NCBI RefSeq assembly: GCF_013410035.1 | Contig: NZ_JACCBW010000002.1 | Location: forward strand, 1,116,001-1,180,000 | Reading direction: 5' to 3' | Length of the DNA stretch: 64,000 bases | DNA from: Nocardioides cavernae | GTDB lineage: Bacteria; Actinomycetota; Actinomycetes; Propionibacteriales; Nocardioidaceae | Shown: one piece after another, positions 8,076-15,287 of the stretch | Position numbering within the stretch: the first letter of the stretch is position 1 | How the letters are laid out: every line of letters begins with the position of its first letter | Notes under the pieces: generated by a model | The model's input: only the letters and a program-made list of their open reading frames with translations | The model's database searches: none | What the model was told of the DNA's origin: nothing | Program-made: the position numbers and the translations under genes

Positions 8076-8804
8076 TCATGACGTGTGCCGGCGGGCGATG
8101 AACACGTGCTCGAGACCGAGCCGGTCGGGCGCCTCGCGGACCTCGACGACGTCGAAACCGTGTGCCGCGAGGTCGCGCCCGACCTCGGCGCGCGACCGGA
8201 AGCGCAGGGTGGACGTGGAGCGCAGGTCCTCCCCGTCGACCGAGATGGTCCCGACGAAGGTCACCAGCGGCAGCGCGACCTCGGTCACCGACATGGAGGC
8301 GGTGGCGGTGCGCCCGTCAGGCAGCGTGACCTCGCTCGCCGGCTGGTCCCAGTGCTCCCAGGCGCGGGCCTCGGGCCGCCGCGTCTCGAGCACCAGCCAG
8401 CCACCGGGCCGGACGGCAGCAGCGAGACCGTCGAGCGTGCCGGCCCAGTCCTCGTCGTCGACGAAGACCTGCGCCACGTTGCCCGTCATCACCGCGAGGT
8501 CGAGCGGCGGGACGTCGGCGAGATCGGTCGCGTCACCGTGGATCCACGTCACCCCGTCGGCGTACGGCTTCCCCCGTGCGACCTCCAGCGAGGCGGCCGC
8601 CGGATCCACTCCCACGACGGTGAGACCGCGTCCGGCCAGCCGAACGGCGAACGAGCCCGTGCCGCAGCCCACGTCTGCCACGCGTTCGGCGCCGAGCTCC
8701 CTGACGATCGCCTCGTAGGCGTCGAGATCGGAGCGGTCGTCGTCGAGGAGGTCGTAGAGGGCAGCCAGGCGCGGGTCGGCGAAGGCAGCATCGGGAGCTC
8801 GCAT
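8076..8804 (-). CDS. Class I SAM-dependent methyltransferase
   Basis: 242 residues from ATG 8804. A TTG 9 nt upstream is in frame, but TAGGTT at 8812-8817 ends 7 nt before the ATG and makes 8804 the likely leaderless start. Motif I VADVGCGTGSFAVRLA (about residues 41-56) and the acidic VVGVDPAAAS strand end identify the Rossmann-type SAM-binding fold. PPLDLAVMTGN fits motif II and LRPGGWLVLE-like sequence fits motif III. The substrate is unknown. It is followed after 7 bp by the cis-prenyltransferase gene and probably shares its transcript. Confidence 0.82.
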   Translation of the reverse strand: MRAPDAAFADPRLAALYDLLDDDRSDLDAYEAIVRELGAERVADVGCGTGSFAVRLAGRGLTVVGVDPAAASLEVARGKPYADGVTWIHGDATDLADVPPLDLAVMTGNVAQVFVDDEDWAGTLDGLAAAVRPGGWLVLETRRPEARAWEHWDQPASEVTLPDGRTATASMSVTEVALPLVTFVGTISVDGEDLRSTSTLRFRSRAEVGRDLAAHGFDVVEVREAPDRLGLEHVFIARRHTS

Positions 8805-8811
8805 CCCGGTC

Positions 8812-8817
8812 AACCTA
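8812..8817 (-). promoter_or_regulatory. -10 element TAGGTT (leaderless)
   Basis: TAGGTT on the minus strand ends 7 nt before ATG 8804 and decides that start over the upstream TTG. Confidence 0.5.
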
Positions 8818-8868
8818 GGGGCACGAAGCCATCCGCGGCACGCGACGTGGTCGCTGGCGTGCCTGTGG

Positions 8869-8893
8869 CCCCGCCGGCTTCAGTCCGGCGGGG
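8869..8893 (-). terminator. Perfect 9-bp hairpin after the HNH gene
   Basis: CCCCGCCGG and CCGGCGGGG arms with a 7-nt loop lie just downstream of the DUF222-HNH stop. The stem is strong and GC-only; no T-run is present, as is common in actinobacteria. Confidence 0.6.
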
Positions 8894-8898
8894 TGTGG

Positions 8899-10302
8899 TC
8901 ATCGTCGGCGGGGTCGCGGGACGTCGGGTGGCTCGTCGCCTCTGATCGCCCTCGTGCCGGTGTGGTCGCGTCGGAAGCGGTGGCCGTGGGGTGAGGTCCA
9001 CTCGTACGTCCCGGGTGCGGTGGTCTCGTAGTGCCAGGAGCTGTGGGTCTTGAGCCTGTGGTGGGTGCGGCACAGGGGCGCGAGGTTCGACGTGGAGGTG
9101 GGTCCGCCAGCATTGAACGGGATGACGTGGTCGAGGTCGCAGCGGCGGGCGGATCGGGTGCACCAGGGGAACACGCAGGTCTGGTCGCGGATGATCACGT
9201 GCTCGCGGATGCGGGTGGTGGGTTCGTAGGCCGGAGTCGACAGCTCGGCGTTCAGGTCGATCACCGGTCGGATGGTGACCTTGGTCTGGGAGTCGGCGCA
9301 CCAGTCCTTGACCTGCTCGAGCAGGACCAGGCGCTGGCCTTCCTCGAGGCGACCGTTCTGGTCGAGGATCGGGCCGTCCGCGGTCGAGCTCGCGTTGAAG
9401 TGAGCGTGAAGCACGACCTCGCGGGCATGCGGGAGGTCGGGTCTCGATACTCCCGCTCGTTCCTCACGGACTACTCGACCACCTTCGTTGGTGGCGAGGT
9501 CGAGGGCGGTCTGGGTGCGGGCGAGGTCGCCGAGGGCGGCGGAGCGGCGGACGTCGAGCGAGGCGTCGGAGCCGAGGGCCTTCATCGTCGCGGCGCCATG
9601 GGCCAGTGCCCGGTCCAGGTCGAGGGCGTCGGCGATGTCGAGCTCAGCCTCGAACCTCATCGTGCCCGCGTAGTGCACGTCCTCCGAGTGGAGGGTGGCG
9701 TGGCGCGGGTCGACGTGCTGCCACCCGTCCTCCGGGTCGTCGGCGGGATCTGCGTCGGCGAGGTCGTACCGCTTGATCGCCTCCGCAACCAAGCGGTCCA
9801 GCTGCGCGGGCCCGATCCGTCCCGCGACCGCGGCGACCTGCGCGTCGACGAATGCTGCGGCCTCGACCGTCAACGGAGGTGAGGAGTGGATGGTGGTCTC
9901 GGCTACCGACCGGGCCCGCCACGCGGGCACCGCTCCGGACTGGAGTCCGGCATGGAGTCGCGGGAGTCGGTGGCGCAGCTCCAGGGCGTGCCCGACGAGC
10001 CGCTTCGCCGCGGTCGTCGAGATCCCCAGCACCGCACCGAGCTCAGCGATGCAGAACTCCGCCACCAGGGGCGTACCGGGTCCGGCGATGGGTTCCTCGT
10101 GCTCGCAGCCCGGGACGGTGAACGACGCGGCGGAGTGGATCGACTCCGGCCGGTGGAGGTCCGCCCACCGCGCGGCGAGATCGAGCTGCCGGGCAGCGGC
10201 AGCGTTCTCGGTCTCGCGCGCGGTGCGGATCGAGGCGAGCAGGCCGGCAGCGGAGAGGTCGTCGTCGACCTCCGCTGCATCCCGTTCCAGCGTCTCGATC
10301 AT
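8899..10302 (-). CDS. DUF222/HNH endonuclease family protein (13E12-like)
   Basis: 467 residues from ATG 10302 (MIETLERDAAEVDDDL). The N-terminal ~260 residues are the helical DUF222 domain (LGISTTAAKRLVGHALELRHRLP). The C-terminus holds an HNH nuclease module: CVFPWC and DLDHVIPF, then NLAPLCRTHHRLK. Members accompany repetitive elements in actinobacteria; their biological role is unresolved. Odd feature: residues of about 273-288 are encoded by a copy of a dispersed repeat that occurs elsewhere in the window, inserted in frame in the linker between the two domains. A consensus TATAAT lies exactly 7 nt before the ATG, so the mRNA is probably leaderless. Confidence 0.9.
   Translation of the reverse strand: MIETLERDAAEVDDDLSAAGLLASIRTARETENAAAARQLDLAARWADLHRPESIHSAASFTVPGCEHEEPIAGPGTPLVAEFCIAELGAVLGISTTAAKRLVGHALELRHRLPRLHAGLQSGAVPAWRARSVAETTIHSSPPLTVEAAAFVDAQVAAVAGRIGPAQLDRLVAEAIKRYDLADADPADDPEDGWQHVDPRHATLHSEDVHYAGTMRFEAELDIADALDLDRALAHGAATMKALGSDASLDVRRSAALGDLARTQTALDLATNEGGRVVREERAGVSRPDLPHAREVVLHAHFNASSTADGPILDQNGRLEEGQRLVLLEQVKDWCADSQTKVTIRPVIDLNAELSTPAYEPTTRIREHVIIRDQTCVFPWCTRSARRCDLDHVIPFNAGGPTSTSNLAPLCRTHHRLKTHSSWHYETTAPGTYEWTSPHGHRFRRDHTGTRAIRGDEPPDVPRPRRR
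9440..9483 (-). repeat. Dispersed repeat copy inside the DUF222-HNH gene
   Basis: On the minus strand this 44-bp element begins GGTGGTCGAGTAG and ends AGTATCGAGACC. The same end sequences bound a second element at 21207-21261. It keeps the reading frame and contributes about 15 residues to the domain linker. Confidence 0.65.
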
Positions 10303-10309
10303 GTGTTCG

Positions 10310-10315
10310 ATTATA
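10310..10315 (-). promoter_or_regulatory. Consensus -10 TATAAT (leaderless)
   Basis: TATAAT ends 7 nt before ATG 10302. It is the only perfect sigma-A -10 seen in the window and is placed for transcription to begin on the start codon. Confidence 0.65.
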
Positions 10316-10362
10316 CGTGAAGGGTCCGACAGCCACCCGTGGTGGAGCGTCAAGATCGGCCT

Positions 10363-10402
10363 GGGTCTCGACACGGGCGCGGGACGCCCTGCTCAACCAG
10401 CG
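10363..10402 (+). repeat. 40-bp repeat, copy 1
   Basis: Begins GGGTCTCGACACGGGCG and ends CTGCTCAACCAGCG. It matches the copy at 10488-10527 at 38 of 40 positions and has a self-complementary centre. A shorter partial copy (CCTGCTCAATCAGCGG) lies between them at about 10417-10432. Confidence 0.75.
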
Positions 10403-10487
10403 GGACGCGGGGAGCAGCCCTGCTCAATCAGCGGTACACGGGGGTGGGGCGTCCACCTGGACCACGAGTGGCGGGGGCGCGGGGCCT

Positions 10488-10527
10488 GGGTTTCGACACG
10501 GGCGCGGGGCGCCCTGCTCAACCAGCG
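10488..10527 (+). repeat. 40-bp repeat, copy 2
   Basis: Starts GGGTTTCGACACGGGCG; the centre GGGCGCGGGGCGCCC is a perfect short hairpin. Its end overlaps the isochorismatase-like gene: the TTGA inside the repeat (minus strand GGTTGAGCAGG) supplies that gene's stop codon. Confidence 0.75.
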
Positions 10528-11180
10528 TCAGTAGCACCCAGCAACCCCAGCACCTCCGCCGTCGACCGCACGTCGCCGTAGGAGCGGTAGACCACGTGCA
10601 GCGTCGCGTTGTGGTCCTGGTCGCGGGTCGCGGCGCAGGCGTCGGCGACGAGGACGACGCGCAGGCCCGCGGCGCTGGCGTCGCGGGCGGTGTGCTCCAC
10701 GCAGACGTTGGTGACGGTGCCGGCCACGACGACCGTGTCGACGTCGCGCTCGGACAGGAGGCGGGGGAGCTCGGACGACCCGGGGGTCCAGGCGCTGCGC
10801 CCGGTCTTCTCCACGACGAGGTCGCCGTCGACCACGGACAGCGACGGATCCGGGCCCCCGGTGCCGGACCGGGCGTACATCTCGGCCACCTCGTCGCCGA
10901 AGAGCTCGCGGTCCTTCGCGCTCGGCGGGGCGTACCCCGGCACCACCCACGCGACCGTGCCACCGGACGCACGGACCGCGGCGGCGAGCAGGTTGACCTG
11001 CGGCACGATGCCGCGGACGTACGCCGAGTCCCGCACGAAGAACGGGACCACGTCGACGACGACGAGGGCGGTCCGGTGCGGGTCGAGGTGCTCGAAGGCG
11101 TGTCGCCTGCCCCGGCGGGCCTCGTGGCGGGCGTACTCCCGCTCGTCGATGGACCAGTGGTGGTGGGCGACGTCCGGCAC
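10518..11180 (-). CDS. Isochorismatase-like cysteine hydrolase
   Basis: 220 residues from GTG 11180. All three catalytic residues of the family are in place: Asp43 (ALVVVDVVPFF), Lys125 (DLVVEKTGRSAW) and Cys160 (TNVCVEHTARDA), so it should be active. The family includes isochorismate hydrolases, nicotinamidases and N-carbamoyl amidohydrolases; the substrate cannot be read from sequence. The stop codon lies inside the 40-bp dispersed repeat, so the last residues TDAG come from the repeat. TAGCCT ends 6 nt before the GTG and overlaps the stop codon of the upstream lipoprotein gene, implying its own leaderless promoter. Confidence 0.85.
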   Translation of the reverse strand: MPDVAHHHWSIDEREYARHEARRGRRHAFEHLDPHRTALVVVDVVPFFVRDSAYVRGIVPQVNLLAAAVRASGGTVAWVVPGYAPPSAKDRELFGDEVAEMYARSGTGGPDPSLSVVDGDLVVEKTGRSAWTPGSSELPRLLSERDVDTVVVAGTVTNVCVEHTARDASAAGLRVVLVADACAATRDQDHNATLHVVYRSYGDVRSTAEVLGLLGATDAG

Positions 11181-11186
11181 CCGGCG

Positions 11187-11192
11187 AGGCTA
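11187..11192 (-). promoter_or_regulatory. -10 element TAGCCT (leaderless)
   Basis: TAGCCT ends 6 nt before GTG 11180. Its first bases are the TAG stop codon of the upstream lipoprotein gene. Confidence 0.5.
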
Positions 11193-11792
11193 CTGCCCGG
11201 CCGCGGCCGCGGCGTGGCTCAGAGCCGGCCCCGCGGCCTCGGACTGCTCCCGCTCGCCCTCGACCGGGTTGCCGGTGGCCGCTGCGCCGAAGAACTCGCC
11301 GAGTCCGCAGCCGGCCGTGGCGTCCGGGAAGTCGCGCAGTCGTGCGGGGTCGTCGAGGACGGCCTCGTACGCGTCCTGCCCGTGGGCGATCACCCAGCTG
11401 CGGTAGTCCGTGCCGAGGTCCTCCGCGAGCCCGAGGCCGGGTGCGCAGAGGTCGTCGGCGACCTCGGTGATGATCACCAGGTCGTTGTTGAGGCGACGGA
11501 AGGTACGGCCGAACTCGGCGGTCCGGTCCTCGGGCAGCCGGGAGAGGACCTCCTCGAGCGCCTCGCCCTGCCGCACGTCGCCGTCCTGCGCGACCGCGCA
11601 CGACGCGTGGACCAGCTCCCAGAACGACGCGAGGTCGCCGCCACGCCCCCCGCAGTACTCCGGGAGCCCGCCCTCGACCCACGGCTCGGTCGTGACGGGC
11701 TCGACCGGGTCCGACGAGCACCCCACCGCCAGCGCCGCGAGGAGCGCCGTGCCCACCCACGCGTACGCCCGACGCCTCGTGTCCCCCCGCAT
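11190..11792 (-). CDS. Lipoprotein of unknown function
   Basis: 200 residues from ATG 11792. The signal peptide is lipoprotein-type: basic MRGDTRRRAY, hydrophobic core, then lipobox LAVGC near residue 25, so the mature protein should be lipid-anchored outside the membrane. The mature part has several Cys (EYCGG, ASCAVA, DDLCAPG, AGCGLG) that could form two disulfides. No family motif is recognised. The -10-like CAGAAT ends 7 nt upstream of the ATG. It precedes the isochorismatase-like gene with a 9-bp gap. Confidence 0.8.
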   Translation of the reverse strand: MRGDTRRRAYAWVGTALLAALAVGCSSDPVEPVTTEPWVEGGLPEYCGGRGGDLASFWELVHASCAVAQDGDVRQGEALEEVLSRLPEDRTAEFGRTFRRLNNDLVIITEVADDLCAPGLGLAEDLGTDYRSWVIAHGQDAYEAVLDDPARLRDFPDATAGCGLGEFFGAAATGNPVEGEREQSEAAGPALSHAAAAAGQ

Positions 11793-11891
11793 GGGCGGGA
11801 TTCTGGCAGGTCCGGGCAGCAGGCGCGGGCGATCGCGGCGTCCCCGCGGATAGGCTGCCCCGGTCACGACCCACGACCTGAAGGACATCCC

Positions 11892-12962
11892 ATGGCCGGC
11901 GGACTGTTCGCCCTCCTCGACGACGTCGCCGCACTCGCCCGGATCGCCGCAGCCAGCGTGGACGACGTCGGTGCGGCTGCCGCGCGGGCGAGCGCGAAGG
12001 CGGCGGGCGTCGTCGTCGACGACACGGCCGTGACGCCGCAGTACCTCCACGGGTCCGCCGCCGAGCGCGAGCTGCCGATCATCAAGAAGATCGCGATCGG
12101 CTCGCTGCGCAACAAGCTGCTGTTCATCCTCCCCGCCGCCGTGCTGCTCGGGCAGTTCCTGCCGTGGCTGCTCCCCGTGATCCTCATCTTCGGTGGTGGG
12201 TTCCTGGCCTACGAGGGCGCGCACAAGGTCTACGAGAAGTTCTCCGGCCACGGCAACGAGGCGGAGGAGGCGGTCACCGAGCAGGGCGAGTTCACGCCCG
12301 AGCACGAGGCCCGCACGATCTCGCAGGCCGTGCGCACGGACTTCATCCTCAGCGCCGAGATCATGGTCATCGCGCTCAAGGAGGTCGTCGGCTCCGACCC
12401 GGACGCGAGCATCTGGATGCGCGCGATCGTCCTCGCCGTCGTGGCGGTCCTCATCACCGTCCTCGTCTACGGCGTGGTCGCCCTGATCGTGAAGATGGAC
12501 GACGTCGGCCTGCACCTCGCCGAGAAGCCGTCGAAGGGCTCGCAGCGCCTCGGCCTCGCGCTCGTCTCGGCGATGCCGCGCCTGCTGTCGGCGATCTCGC
12601 TCATCGGCACCCTCGCCATGCTGTGGGTCGGTGGTCACATCCTCCTGGTCAGCCTCTACGAGATCGGCGGGCACGACGGCCTGCTCGAGGGCACCGGCCT
12701 CGGCGACGCGCTGCACGCGCCGTACGACCTCCTCCACCACTGGGAGGAAGGCGTCCACGACGCGGTCGGCGGCGCCCTCGGAGCAGTGCTCGGCTGGCTG
12801 CTCAACACCGTCCTGTCCGGCGTCGTCGGCCTGGTCGTCGGCGGCCTCGTGCTGGCCGTGCTGCACGCCCTCGGCGTCGGTGGCGGACACGGTGACGAGC
12901 ACGCGGACGAGCACCCGGACGAGCACGCTCGCGGGGCCGTCGAGGATTCTCCGAATCCCTGA
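11892..12962 (+). CDS. DUF808 family membrane protein
   Basis: 356 residues from ATG 11892, with an AAGGACAT ribosome-binding site and TAGGCT at 11851-11856 as a plausible -10. The start [25 protein letters not shown] and [29 protein letters not shown] sequence are characteristic of the YedI/DUF808 family. About six transmembrane segments are visible (around residues 75-110, 180-205, 235-260 and 290-330). The C-terminus carries a tail of repeated DEHxDEHP acid/His pairs that may bind metal. Function of the family is unknown. It starts 99 bp after a divergent lipoprotein gene. Confidence 0.88.
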   Translation: MAGGLFALLDDVAALARIAAASVDDVGAAAARASAKAAGVVVDDTAVTPQYLHGSAAERELPIIKKIAIGSLRNKLLFILPAAVLLGQFLPWLLPVILIFGGGFLAYEGAHKVYEKFSGHGNEAEEAVTEQGEFTPEHEARTISQAVRTDFILSAEIMVIALKEVVGSDPDASIWMRAIVLAVVAVLITVLVYGVVALIVKMDDVGLHLAEKPSKGSQRLGLALVSAMPRLLSAISLIGTLAMLWVGGHILLVSLYEIGGHDGLLEGTGLGDALHAPYDLLHHWEEGVHDAVGGALGAVLGWLLNTVLSGVVGLVVGGLVLAVLHALGVGGGHGDEHADEHPDEHARGAVEDSPNP

Positions 12963-12971
12963 GGCCCGACC

Positions 12972-13050
12972 TACGCTCTTCTGGTCCGCGCGGGAGATCC
13001 CGACGACGCACAGATGTGCGGCGCAGACGCACTTGCTCCGGATCCAGGAG
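12972..13050 (+). promoter_or_regulatory. ahcY promoter and 5' leader
   Basis: TACGCT at 12972-12977 is a likely -10, giving a leader of about 75 nt. The leader holds two small hairpins, CGGGAGATCCCG and CGCACAGATGTGCG, before a good Shine-Dalgarno (AGGAG at 13046). I do not see the SAH-riboswitch core. Confidence 0.4.
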
Positions 13051-13057
13051 ACACACC

Positions 13058-14509
13058 ATGGACTTCAACGTCGCTGACCTCAGCCTCGCTGCCTACGGCC
13101 GCAAGGAGATCGAGCTCGCCGAGCACGAGATGCCGGGCCTCATGGCCATGCGCGAGCGCTACGGCAAGGAGCAGCCCCTCGCCGGCGCCCGCATCGCCGG
13201 CTCGCTGCACATGACGATCCAGACCGCCGTGCTGATCGAGACCCTCGCGGCCCTCGGCGCGGACATCCGCTGGGCCACCTGCAACATCTTCTCCACCCAG
13301 GACCACGCCGCCGCCGCGGTCGTCGTCGGCCCGCCCGCCAAGGGCGGGACCCCCGAGGACCCGCAGGGCGTCCCCGTCTTCGCCTGGAAGGGCGAGACCC
13401 TCGCCGAGTACTGGGACGAGGCGGAGAAGGTCTTCGACTTCGCCGAGGGCGGCCCCAACATGCTCCTCGACGACGGCGGCGACATCACCATGCTGCTGCA
13501 CCTCGGTGTCGAGTACGAGAAGGCCGGCAAGGTCCCGTCGCAGGACTCCACCGACAACGAGGAGTTCAAGGAGGTGCTGCGCGTCCTGGCCCGCTCGCTC
13601 GAGGCCGACCCGCAGCGCTGGACCAACCGCGCCCCCCTCGTCAAGGGCGTCTCCGAGGAGACCACCACCGGTGTGCTGCGTCTCTACGAGCGCTTCAAGG
13701 AGGGCACGCTGCTCTTCCCGGCGATCAACGTCAACGACTCGGTCACCAAGTCGAAGTTCGACAACAAGTACGGCTGCCGCCACTCGCTCGTCGACGGCAT
13801 CAACCGCGCGACCGACGTCATGATCGGCGGCAAGGTTGCGGTCGTGTGCGGCTACGGCGACGTGGGCAAGGGCTCGGCCGAGTCCCTGCGCGGCCAGGGC
13901 GCCCGCGTCATCGTCACCGAGATCGACCCGATCTGCGCGCTGCAGGCCGCGATGGACGGCTACGAGGTCAAGCGCCTCGAGTCGGTCGTCGAGACCGCCG
14001 ATATCTTCATCACCACGACCGGCAACTTCAACATCATCACGGTCGAGCACTTCCACAAGATGAAGCACCAGGCGATCGTCGGCAACATCGGGCACTTCGA
14101 CAACGAGATCAACATGGCGGGCCTCGCCAAGATCCCGGGCATCGTCAAGGACGAGATCAAGCCGCAGGTCCACCAGTGGATCTTCCCGTCCGAGGACGGC
14201 AAGCCCGGCAAGAAGATCATCGTGCTGTCCGAGGGCCGCCTGCTCAACCTGGGCAACGCCACCGGTCACCCGTCCTTCGTGATGTCGAACTCCTTCACCA
14301 ACCAGGTGCTGGCCCAGATCGACCTCTTCACCAAGGCCGACGAGTACGCCCTCGGCGTCCACGTGCTGCCCAAGCACCTCGACGAGGAGGTCGCCCGGCT
14401 GCACCTCGACGCCCTCGGTGTCGAGCTGACCGAGCTCTCCAAGGAGCAGGCCGCCTACCTCGGCGTCCCGGTCGAGGGGCCGTACAAGCCCGACCACTAC
14501 CGCTACTGA
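13058..14509 (+). CDS. ahcY: S-adenosylhomocysteinase
   Basis: 483 residues from ATG 13058, preceded by CCAGGAGACACACC. The enzyme cleaves S-adenosylhomocysteine to homocysteine and adenosine, removing product inhibition of methyltransferases. Visible signatures: the substrate-binding [21 protein letters not shown] region, the NAD-binding [13 protein letters not shown] loop near residues 262-276, and the C-terminal KPDHYRY end that contacts NAD of a neighbouring subunit in tetramers. It has the insertion typical of actinobacterial enzymes (about 480 residues). It sits directly upstream of mtrAB, as in mycobacteria, but with an independent mtrA promoter. Confidence 0.97.
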   Translation: MDFNVADLSLAAYGRKEIELAEHEMPGLMAMRERYGKEQPLAGARIAGSLHMTIQTAVLIETLAALGADIRWATCNIFSTQDHAAAAVVVGPPAKGGTPEDPQGVPVFAWKGETLAEYWDEAEKVFDFAEGGPNMLLDDGGDITMLLHLGVEYEKAGKVPSQDSTDNEEFKEVLRVLARSLEADPQRWTNRAPLVKGVSEETTTGVLRLYERFKEGTLLFPAINVNDSVTKSKFDNKYGCRHSLVDGINRATDVMIGGKVAVVCGYGDVGKGSAESLRGQGARVIVTEIDPICALQAAMDGYEVKRLESVVETADIFITTTGNFNIITVEHFHKMKHQAIVGNIGHFDNEINMAGLAKIPGIVKDEIKPQVHQWIFPSEDGKPGKKIIVLSEGRLLNLGNATGHPSFVMSNSFTNQVLAQIDLFTKADEYALGVHVLPKHLDEEVARLHLDALGVELTELSKEQAAYLGVPVEGPYKPDHYRY

Positions 14510-14542
14510 GCGGCATCCGGCCTGCCCGGACCCGCCTCTCCG

Positions 14543-14575
14543 GTCATGGCGCCAGCCCTAGACTGGCGCCATGAC
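14543..14575 (+). promoter_or_regulatory. Perfect 13-bp inverted repeat over the mtrA promoter and start
   Basis: GTCATGGCGCCAG and CTGGCGCCATGAC are exact reverse complements separated by 7 nt. The TAGACT -10 (14559-14564) is in the centre and the mtrA ATG (14571) is in the right arm. With a leaderless start only the right arm is transcribed, so this looks like a DNA operator rather than an mRNA hairpin. Autoregulation by MtrA is inference. Confidence 0.6.
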
Positions 14576-15269
14576 TGACCTTGTCGAGCCCGCGCGCGGC
14601 AGCGTGCTCGTCGTCGACGACGACGCCTCCCTGGCGGAGATGCTCTCCATCGTCCTGCGCCAGGAGGGGTTCGACAGCCGCATCGTCGGTCGTGGCGACG
14701 TCGCCCTCGACGCCTTCCGCGACTACAAGCCCGACCTGGTCCTCCTCGACCTGATGCTCCCCGGCAAGGACGGCATCGACGTGTGCAAGGAGATCCGCGC
14801 CGAGTCGGGGGTGCCGATCGTGATGCTGACCGCGAAGGGCGACACGATCGACGTCGTGCTCGGCCTCGAGTCCGGTGCCGACGACTACATCATCAAGCCG
14901 TTCAAGCCCAAGGAGCTCGTCGCCCGCATCCGCGCGCGCGTGCGCCGCAACGACGCCGCCCCCGACGAGGGACTCACGATCGGCGACGTCTCGATCGACG
15001 TGGCCGGCCACTCGGTCACCCGCGACGGTGCGCCGATCAACCTCACGCCACTCGAGTTCGACCTGCTGGTCTGCCTGGCGCGCAAACCGTGGCAGGTCTT
15101 CACCCGCGAGGTCCTGCTGGAACAGGTCTGGGGCTACCGCCACAGCGCCGACACGCGGCTGGTCAACGTGCACGTCCAGCGCCTGCGCTCCAAGGTCGAG
15201 CACGACCCGGAGAACCCGGAGGTCGTGGTGACCGTGCGCGGTGTCGGCTACAAGGCCGGCAAGTCCTAG
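14571..15269 (+). CDS. mtrA: Response regulator MtrA
   Basis: 232 residues. Receiver domain residues ~11-125 with the acidic pocket VVDDDA, phospho-acceptor Asp60 (LVLLDLMLPGKDG) and conserved Lys near 110 (IIKPFKPKEL). The C-terminal OmpR-type winged helix contains LTPLEFDLL and the recognition-helix region TRLVNVHVQRLRSKVE. MtrA is the essential actinobacterial regulator of cell division and envelope genes. The ATG is 6 nt after a TAGACT -10 and lies inside a perfect inverted repeat, suggesting leaderless, possibly autoregulated expression. The gene order mtrA-mtrB-lpqB is the conserved operon. Confidence 0.97.
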   Translation: MTDLVEPARGSVLVVDDDASLAEMLSIVLRQEGFDSRIVGRGDVALDAFRDYKPDLVLLDLMLPGKDGIDVCKEIRAESGVPIVMLTAKGDTIDVVLGLESGADDYIIKPFKPKELVARIRARVRRNDAAPDEGLTIGDVSIDVAGHSVTRDGAPINLTPLEFDLLVCLARKPWQVFTREVLLEQVWGYRHSADTRLVNVHVQRLRSKVEHDPENPEVVVTVRGVGYKAGKS

Positions 15270-15287
15270 CCGTCGCATGAGTCGTCG

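Noticed and set aside
8899..10527. Prophage, integron or complete insertion sequence around the HNH gene
   Set aside because: No integrase, transposase, target-site duplication or phage gene is present; only repeats and the DUF222-HNH gene.
10317..11891. Long N-terminal extension of the DUF808 frame
   Set aside because: Crosses repeats and two minus-strand genes; DUF808 proteins begin [11 protein letters not shown], matching ATG 11892 with its ribosome-binding site.
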